From positions 14,167-78,166 of the forward strand of contig JAEWDP010000099.1 in assembly GCA_023390055.1 (NCBI GenBank): 64,000 nucleotides of DNA, in the 5' to 3' direction. This document shows positions 58,151 through 64,000 of the stretch, piece after piece. The notes beneath the pieces are model-generated. The model made no database searches. It saw nothing but the letters and a program-made list of their open reading frames with translations, and was not told where the DNA came from. Source of the DNA: Pseudomonadota bacterium (GTDB taxonomy: Bacteria; Pseudomonadota; Alphaproteobacteria; Rhizobiales; Rhizobiaceae). The stretch's first letter is position 1. Each line of letters begins with the position of its first letter. Position numbers and translations under genes: made by a program.

Positions 58151-61100
58151 ATGGTTAGTCTGGTAAAACACGATCTTGAATACATCCTCAAGCAGATCAA
58201 GATCGCCGAAGCACATGCGGCTGGAGGCGATCTGGCTGAGCTGGTTGGCAGCCCGCTTGCACCCTATGGGTTGCGGACCGTCGACGGCAGCTACAACAAT
58301 CTTGTCCCTGGGCGAGCCGAATGGGGTGCCGCCGACAATCCGTTTCTGCCCATGACGACTGCCGGTGAGCCCGCAAACGACGCTGACGGCGACACGATGT
58401 ACTTCGGCCCCGGCACCGTCCTCACAAATACTGACTATGGCGCTGTAGGTGATGTCGTCGATGCCGATCCACGGCTGATTTCAAACCTGGTCGTCGACCA
58501 GACCCTCGACAATCCGGCTGTCATCATCGCAGCCCTGGAACATGCCGGCTACGAAGGTGACTTCGATGCCGCGGTTGCCGACCTGCAGGGACAATATGCG
58601 ACCTACAAGATCATCGCTTCGGCGCTTGGGGACGTCGAAGACGACAATCCTGCCCTGGCAGCGATCCGGGAGGATCTGTACGGTCATACGTCGCAATACG
58701 GGATCGAAATGGACGGGACGACCGTCTTCTTGCCGAATGTCTCGCCAGATATTGGCGATTCAGCTTCCTACAGCTCGATCTTCACGCTCTTCGGCCAGTT
58801 CTTCGATCATGGTCTCGACCATGTCGCCAAAGGCAACAACGGCACGGTCTACATGCCATTGTCGCCGGATGATCCACTCTATGTGCCAGGTGCACACACT
58901 AATTTCATGGCGGTGTCGCGGGCCAGTACCGGTGACAATGCGATGAATACCACGACTCCGTGGGTTGATCAGAACCAGACCTATGGCTCGCATGCATCGG
59001 TCCAGGTGTTCCTGCGAGAATATATCCTCGTCGACGGCCGGCCGGTTGCCACGGGGAACCTTCTGGAAGGTGCGCGGGGTGGAATGGCCACCTGGGGAGA
59101 CGTCAAGGCCCAGGCTGCCAACATTCTCGGCATCAAGCTTACTGATCTCGATGTCGGTAGCGTGCCGCTCCTTGCGACCGACGAATATGGCAATTTCATC
59201 CCCGGTGCTAACGGCTTTCCCCAACTGGTCGTCGGCCTTTTGCCGAACGACCTTGTCGAGGGCACGTTGGACGGCGGCGGCACAGATCCGTCCCTCGTCG
59301 GGGCGTTTCGCACGCCGCAGGCCTTTCTGCTCGACATTGCCCACCATGCTGCACCGGGGTCCTTTGATCCGGATCACAATCCGGCGACTCAAAACTCCAT
59401 CCCATTGGTGGCCGATAGCGATACAGAAAAGGGCGATGATTATGACCCGTTGACCTACGACGATGAAACACTCGATGCTCACTTTATTGCGGGTGATGGG
59501 CGTGCCAACGAAAATATCGGCCTGACCGCGATCCACCACGTATTTCATGCGGAACACAATCGTGTCGTTGAGCATGCAAAGGAAGTCATCATTGCCACGG
59601 GAGATATGGCCTTCCTGAACGAATGGCTGCTGGTCGATGTTACAGCCATTCCGCCGCAAGACGATAACTATTCAACCTGGCTTGACGGACTGCTCTGGGA
59701 TGGTGAACGTCTGTTCCAGGCCGGCCGCTTCACGACGGAAATGGAATACCAGCACCTCGTCTTCGAGGAGTTCGCCCGTAAGATGCAGCCGGATGTCGAT
59801 GCCTTCCTTTTCGAGCCTGACCCCGACATCAATCCTGCAATTTTCGCCGAATTTGCAAATGTCGTTTATCGCTTCGGCCATTCGATGCTGCGTGAGACCA
59901 TCGATCGAACCTTTACGGATGGCACAACAGACGATCTCGATCTCTTCGACGCCTTCCTCAACCCCATTGTCTACGACAATGATGGTAGTCTGACGCATGA
60001 TGTTGCAGCGGGTGCGATCCTGCGTGGCCTGAGTGGCCAGGTCGGTAACGAGATCGATGAATTCGTCACTGACGTGTTGCGCAACCAGCTTGTCGGCATT
60101 CCGCTCGACCTGCCGGCCATCAATATTGCGCGCGGACGTGACACGAACATGCCCACACTCAATGAAGCGCGTGCACAATTCAGGGCGGCAGCCGGAGGCG
60201 ACAGCCAACTCGACCCCTATATCAGCTGGGTCGACTTCGCGCTCAATCTGAAGAACCCGGCCTCGATCGTGAATTTCATAGCAGCTTACGGTACGCATCA
60301 GCTGATCGCAGACGAGTTCAGCATTGCCGGCAAGAGGGCGGCTGCCATGGCACTCGTCTTCGGTAGCGACCAGACGTTTGTCGACGGGATTACGAACGAG
60401 ACCAGGACGATCACTGGCGCTTCGGCCGCCGACCGTCTCGACTTCCTCAACAGTACCGGTGCCTGGGCTACACAGGCGAGCGGCCTCGACAGCGTCGATC
60501 TGTGGATTGGCGGACTGGCAGAAAAGAAGATGGACTTCGGCGGCATGCTCGGCTCGACCTTCTCCGCCGTCTTTGAACTGCAGCTGGAAAACCTTCAGGA
60601 TGGCGATCGCTTCTACTACCTGTCGCGCGTCCAGGGGATGAACCTGCTTTCGGAGCTGGAAGGCAATTCCCTTGCCAAGATGGTGCTCAGAAATACCGAG
60701 CTTGGCGAAGATGGCACCGCCATTCCCGGAGACATCTTCTCGCGACCGGACCTCACACTTTATATCGACGAGGCCCGGCAACTGGCCATGACCGGATTGC
60801 CCGATCCTCAACATGACAATGCGACGCTTGAGGCGATATCGCAGATGGTCGACCGGCGTGACACCGATGGTGACGGCGTGACCGACTACATGCGCTACAA
60901 TGGCGGAGATCATGTCGTCATGCAGGGCAGCGATGGCAACGACACCCTCATTGGTGGCGAAGGCGATGACAGTCTGTGGGGCGGTGATGGCGATGATCGT
61001 CTCGATGGCGGCTATGGCGTCGATCATGTTCATGGTGGCGCTGGCGATGACATCATCCGCAATTCGGGCACCGACATCGGGGCTGCCGATTTTCTCCATG

Positions 61101-64000
61101 GAGAAGAAGGCAACGACGTCATTCATGGTGGTTCCGGTCTGACACTCATGTTCGGCAACCAGGGGCAGGACTTCATGGTTGCCGGGCCCGACGGCAAGAC
61201 CGTTATGGGGGGAACGGACAACGACTTCATCCTGGGCGGCGACGGCATGGACTTCCTGCTTGGAGAAGCGGGAGACGACTGGCTGGAAGGCGGTGGTCGC
61301 TTCGATACACTGGCCGGCGAAAACTCGGAGCTGTTCTTCAACTCCTCGATTATCGGCCACGACGTCTTAAACGGCCAGAAAGGCGATGTCGACTACGATG
61401 CGGAATCCGGTGACGACATCATGTTCCAGGGCGTCGGCATCCAGCGCAGCAACGGCATGGCCGGTTTTGACTGGGCAATTCACAAGGGAGACGAGGTCGC
61501 AGCCAATTCCGACCTCGGTATCCCGATCTTTGCGACCCAGGAAGACTTCATCCTGCGTGACCGCTTCGACCTTGTGGAAGGTCTGTCCGGCTGGAAATTT
61601 GACGATGTCCTGACGGGACGTGAGGCTAACGTCAACACGCGTGCCGAACTGACTGGTACGGCGGCGATCCCCGGACCGGATTCAATCCTCGATTCCTATT
61701 CCAGCGCTCTTCTGGAAAAGAATGTCTCGTTGATTTCCGGATTGGACACGATCGTTGCCCATAGCGCACGTACGACAGAGACCGGCAATGACGGTACGGT
61801 CGAAGTTATCGCATTCCAGTCCAATGATGCATCCGACATCCTGCTTGGTGGTGGTGGCCACGACAGGATAAAGGGGTTGGCCGGCAATGACGTCATCGAT
61901 GGTGACAAGTGGCTCAATGCCCGCATCCGTATCGTGAAGGACGGTATCACCTATACGGCGGACGGAATGACAAGGCAGGTCTTCCTGGAGGCCGCACTCC
62001 TCAATGGCGTCCTGGCTGATGGCGCCGAAGCGCAGTTCGACGGGCGCAATCTTGACGACCTGATGTTTGACCGCACCTTCAATCCGGGGCAGCTCAGCAT
62101 CGTTCGCGAGATTGTCGATGGCAACCAGGCCGGCGACATTGACACTGCGGTCTACACCGACCTGCGCGTCAATTACGGCTTTGGCGTCAATACCGACGGC
62201 AGTCTCTATGTCAACCATGCCCCTCCAGCAACGGATGATACCGACGTTGCCGGTGACAATATCGAAGGGGTGACAGAGAAACCGCTTCTCGACGGACGCG
62301 ATACCGTTCGCAACGTCGAGCGTCTCGAATTCACCGACCTGACCATGAACGTCATCAACGGGTCGGACGCCAATGAAACGCTCAACGGCAATGTTGCCGG
62401 TACAGGGCTGATCCATGATGTGATCATGGGCTTTGGCGGCAACGACGTCTTGAACGGCGGGTCGGGTGACGATGTCCTCATTGGCGGCAGCGGCAATGAC
62501 CGGCTTAATGGCGGCTCGGGTGATGATAACTACATCTTCGGCCTGACCGACGGCCAGGACATCATTGATGAAACAAGTGGTACGGACACCATCTCCATCG
62601 CGGTGGCAGGCGCACAGCTTTCCGAGCTGAACTTCAGGCGCGCGGCCAATGGTGACCTGCAGATTGACTTGAATGGCCAGCGCATCTTGGTGACGGATCA
62701 TTTCGAAAATGCCGACAAGATGGTCGAGACGATCAGTTTCGACAGCGGAAGCTATGGCGGATATGACTTCTATCTCGCCGATGACGAAGGCGACGAGGTT
62801 TTCCGGGGCAGCTATGTCCTGTCGACAAATGTCGATCTCATCGCCGATGCCGATGTCGACACGATCCTTGCCGACGTCGCCGGGGGCACTGCTTCCACGC
62901 TTCTGGGCAACAGCGGCGATGACATGCTCTTTGGCAATGGAGGCGCCGATTTTCTCAATGGCGGGGCCGGAATTGACCTTCTGGTCGGAGGCACCGGCAA
63001 TGACACGTATATCGTCGATGATCTCGGCGACACGGTCGTGGAGCTTGCCGGTGCCGGCAACGATATCGTGCAGACATCACTTCCAAGCTACATGCTTGAT
63101 GCCAATGTCGAGCGGATGACCTACACGGGAACCGGGGAATTTACCGGTGCTGGCAATGAACTCAACAATGTCATCGTCGGTGGAAGTGGCGGCGACAGCC
63201 TTTATGGCGCTCTTGGCGATGACCGGCTGGTCGGCGGGGAGGGTGACGACTACCTGGATGGCGGTGCAGGTGACGACATCCTAAACGGTGCCGAAGGCAA
63301 TGACGCGATCCATGGCGGTGCCGGCAACGACACCATCAATGTCGGAGCAGGCGCCAACACGATTGTCTACACCGAAGCCGATTTCGGAACGGATACGGTC
63401 GCAAGCTTCGATGCCAATGCAAATGGCGGTCAGGACAAGATCGACCTGAGCGGCCTCGGTATCACCGACAGCAATTTTGCAACCCAGGTGTCGATCACAA
63501 CGGTCGGCAATGACACGCATGTCAGTGTCGGCAGCGGCACCATCATCTTGACCGGTGTTGCCGGCACAGGCGCAAACGCCATCGATCGCACGGATTTCAT
63601 CCTTGCCAATGATGTCGATGTCCTGATCGACGGCGATGACGGGGACAATGTCCTCGACGGAACCGGCCGCAGCGACGTGATGAATGGCTTTGAAGGCAAT
63701 GACGTCATAAACGGCCATGCCGGCGACGACATCATTGACGGTGGCATGGGCGATGATGTTGTCAATGGCGGCAGCGGCGATGACACCATCCATTGGACTG
63801 CGCCTGAAACCGGTAGTGGTGGATGGGATGTCATCGATGGCGGGTCAGAAGGGATTGCAGGGGATACCTTCGTCATCGAAGGCAATACGCAATTCGAGAT
63901 CTTCCGCTTTTATCCGGCCGAAGATGCCGAGGCCGTGATCCCCGGGCTGGTACTGAAAGGTGCAGCGACGGAGATCGTGGTCACCAGGACAGTCGTGACC
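58151..64000 (+). CDS. Giant animal-type haem peroxidase with RTX calcium-binding repeats (3' end outside window)
   Basis: One open frame runs from ATG 58151 (GGGGGA upstream) to the window end, at least 1950 residues with no stop. Residues about 180-830 form an animal haem peroxidase domain (peroxinectin/cyclooxygenase superfamily): distal His220 in FTLFGQFFDHGLDHV, LTAIHHVFHAEHNRVVEHA, proximal His577 in VVYRFGHSMLRETID, and LPAINIARGRDTNMPTLNEA. The rest has blocks of GGxGxDxx nonapeptides (about 60923-61260, 61832-61905, 62390-62540, 62900-63030, 63170-63370, 63600-63790), which bind Ca2+ outside the cell. No N-terminal signal peptide is seen, as expected for type I secretion. A type I exporter is not in the window. 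It is divergent from the two-component system. Confidence 0.92.
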   Translation, partial: MVSLVKHDLEYILKQIKIAEAHAAGGDLAELVGSPLAPYGLRTVDGSYNNLVPGRAEWGAADNPFLPMTTAGEPANDADGDTMYFGPGTVLTNTDYGAVGDVVDADPRLISNLVVDQTLDNPAVIIAALEHAGYEGDFDAAVADLQGQYATYKIIASALGDVEDDNPALAAIREDLYGHTSQYGIEMDGTTVFLPNVSPDIGDSASYSSIFTLFGQFFDHGLDHVAKGNNGTVYMPLSPDDPLYVPGAHTNFMAVSRASTGDNAMNTTTPWVDQNQTYGSHASVQVFLREYILVDGRPVATGNLLEGARGGMATWGDVKAQAANILGIKLTDLDVGSVPLLATDEYGNFIPGANGFPQLVVGLLPNDLVEGTLDGGGTDPSLVGAFRTPQAFLLDIAHHAAPGSFDPDHNPATQNSIPLVADSDTEKGDDYDPLTYDDETLDAHFIAGDGRANENIGLTAIHHVFHAEHNRVVEHAKEVIIATGDMAFLNEWLLVDVTAIPPQDDNYSTWLDGLLWDGERLFQAGRFTTEMEYQHLVFEEFARKMQPDVDAFLFEPDPDINPAIFAEFANVVYRFGHSMLRETIDRTFTDGTTDDLDLFDAFLNPIVYDNDGSLTHDVAAGAILRGLSGQVGNEIDEFVTDVLRNQLVGIPLDLPAINIARGRDTNMPTLNEARAQFRAAAGGDSQLDPYISWVDFALNLKNPASIVNFIAAYGTHQLIADEFSIAGKRAAAMALVFGSDQTFVDGITNETRTITGASAADRLDFLNSTGAWATQASGLDSVDLWIGGLAEKKMDFGGMLGSTFSAVFELQLENLQDGDRFYYLSRVQGMNLLSELEGNSLAKMVLRNTELGEDGTAIPGDIFSRPDLTLYIDEARQLAMTGLPDPQHDNATLEAISQMVDRRDTDGDGVTDYMRYNGGDHVVMQGSDGNDTLIGGEGDDSLWGGDGDDRLDGGYGVDHVHGGAGDDIIRNSGTDIGAADFLHGEEGNDVIHGGSGLTLMFGNQGQDFMVAGPDGKTVMGGTDNDFILGGDGMDFLLGEAGDDWLEGGGRFDTLAGENSELFFNSSIIGHDVLNGQKGDVDYDAESGDDIMFQGVGIQRSNGMAGFDWAIHKGDEVAANSDLGIPIFATQEDFILRDRFDLVEGLSGWKFDDVLTGREANVNTRAELTGTAAIPGPDSILDSYSSALLEKNVSLISGLDTIVAHSARTTETGNDGTVEVIAFQSNDASDILLGGGGHDRIKGLAGNDVIDGDKWLNARIRIVKDGITYTADGMTRQVFLEAALLNGVLADGAEAQFDGRNLDDLMFDRTFNPGQLSIVREIVDGNQAGDIDTAVYTDLRVNYGFGVNTDGSLYVNHAPPATDDTDVAGDNIEGVTEKPLLDGRDTVRNVERLEFTDLTMNVINGSDANETLNGNVAGTGLIHDVIMGFGGNDVLNGGSGDDVLIGGSGNDRLNGGSGDDNYIFGLTDGQDIIDETSGTDTISIAVAGAQLSELNFRRAANGDLQIDLNGQRILVTDHFENADKMVETISFDSGSYGGYDFYLADDEGDEVFRGSYVLSTNVDLIADADVDTILADVAGGTASTLLGNSGDDMLFGNGGADFLNGGAGIDLLVGGTGNDTYIVDDLGDTVVELAGAGNDIVQTSLPSYMLDANVERMTYTGTGEFTGAGNELNNVIVGGSGGDSLYGALGDDRLVGGEGDDYLDGGAGDDILNGAEGNDAIHGGAGNDTINVGAGANTIVYTEADFGTDTVASFDANANGGQDKIDLSGLGITDSNFATQVSITTVGNDTHVSVGSGTIILTGVAGTGANAIDRTDFILANDVDVLIDGDDGDNVLDGTGRSDVMNGFEGNDVINGHAGDDIIDGGMGDDVVNGGSGDDTIHWTAPETGSGGWDVIDGGSEGIAGDTFVIEGNTQFEIFRFYPAEDAEAVIPGLVLKGAATEIVVTRTVVT

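Noticed and set aside
57864..58216. Small minus-strand frames upstream of the peroxidase gene
   Set aside because: No ribosome sites or homology, and they overlap the peroxidase leader and start.
59672..61360. 562-codon minus-strand frame inside the giant peroxidase gene
   Set aside because: Antisense to a continuous coding frame with peroxidase and RTX motifs; such mirror frames arise from the repeated GGC/GAC codons.
61682..62701. 339-codon minus-strand frame inside the RTX region
   Set aside because: Same reason: a repeat-driven antisense frame with no family features.
60923..63790. Repeated DNA in the peroxidase gene considered as a possible CRISPR or satellite array
   Set aside because: The repetition is at protein level (GGxGxDxx nonapeptides) with variable codons and no constant spacer length.

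Overview
The window looks like chromosomal DNA of a Rhizobiaceae-type alphaproteobacterium (Rhizobium/Agrobacterium/Ensifer/Shinella range). The reasons are a complete aapJQMP general amino-acid ABC operon divergent from metC, a DUF3422 protein, an alphaproteobacterial-style serine acetyltransferase, GTG starts with tight gene overlaps, and many PAAT-type and TctABC-type importers. I see no rRNA, tRNA, CRISPR array or replication origin. The genus is inferred and not proven.

Layout. 1-6.5 kb is accessory: the 5' part of a Tat-exported gluconate-dehydrogenase small-subunit-like gene (cut by the window edge), five very small genes, pcm, a ZIP-like transporter, a DUF3422 membrane protein and a frameshifted DMSP-lyase-family cupin gene. 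6.6-19.8 kb is a histidine-utilisation locus. On the minus strand hutI-hutH-caiB-acd-hutU are coupled by short overlaps and followed by a four-gene polar amino-acid ABC importer. On the plus strand lie hutF-hutC and a HisC-like aminotransferase. Three GTCTAAAC boxes, each fitting the HutC-family consensus GTnTAnAC, lie between hutI and hutF. The unusual part is the CoA-transferase/acyl-CoA dehydrogenase pair inside the operon, which suggests a side pathway feeding urocanate (for example from imidazolepropionate). hutG is absent here.

20-28 kb is a scarred island: a frameshifted vapB with a vapC stub, an intact hipBA with its own palindromic operators, a second convergent hipBA with truncated hipA, an AraC regulator with a divergent hydrolase, an integrase fragment, and fused remnants of an inositol-monophosphatase gene and a dimethylglycine-dehydrogenase-like gene. 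28-38.9 kb is core-like: SH3 protein, aapJQMP, metC, an FAD monooxygenase, a CHCC zinc-finger protein, an alpha/beta hydrolase, cysE and an FMN reductase.

39-46 kb is a catabolic module: CoA-transferase plus TctCBA importer on the minus strand, and HMG-CoA-lyase-like enzyme, thioesterase and IclR regulator on the plus strand. Two copies of the palindrome TTCTGTCTAACAGAA flank the shared promoter region. It probably imports and splits a branched di- or tricarboxylic acid. 46-49 kb is decayed, AT-richer DNA with a small membrane protein, a frameshifted gene with a nuclease-toxin-like C-terminus, an XRE regulator and DJ-1/LysE pseudogenes. 49-55.6 kb holds oxidoreductases with divergent LysR/TetR regulators, then a Tat-exported metallo-beta-lactamase-fold protein and an intradiol-dioxygenase-like protein. 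55.8-57.8 kb is a NarL-type two-component system. From 58.15 kb to the window end runs one giant open gene: an animal-type haem peroxidase fused to RTX calcium-binding repeats, probably secreted by a type I system.

Three themes recur. Perfect stem-loops sit between importer genes (8.7, 32.35 and 42.17 kb). Regulator/target pairs are divergent with palindromes between them. Single-base frameshifts are confined to accessory genes while the core operons are intact.
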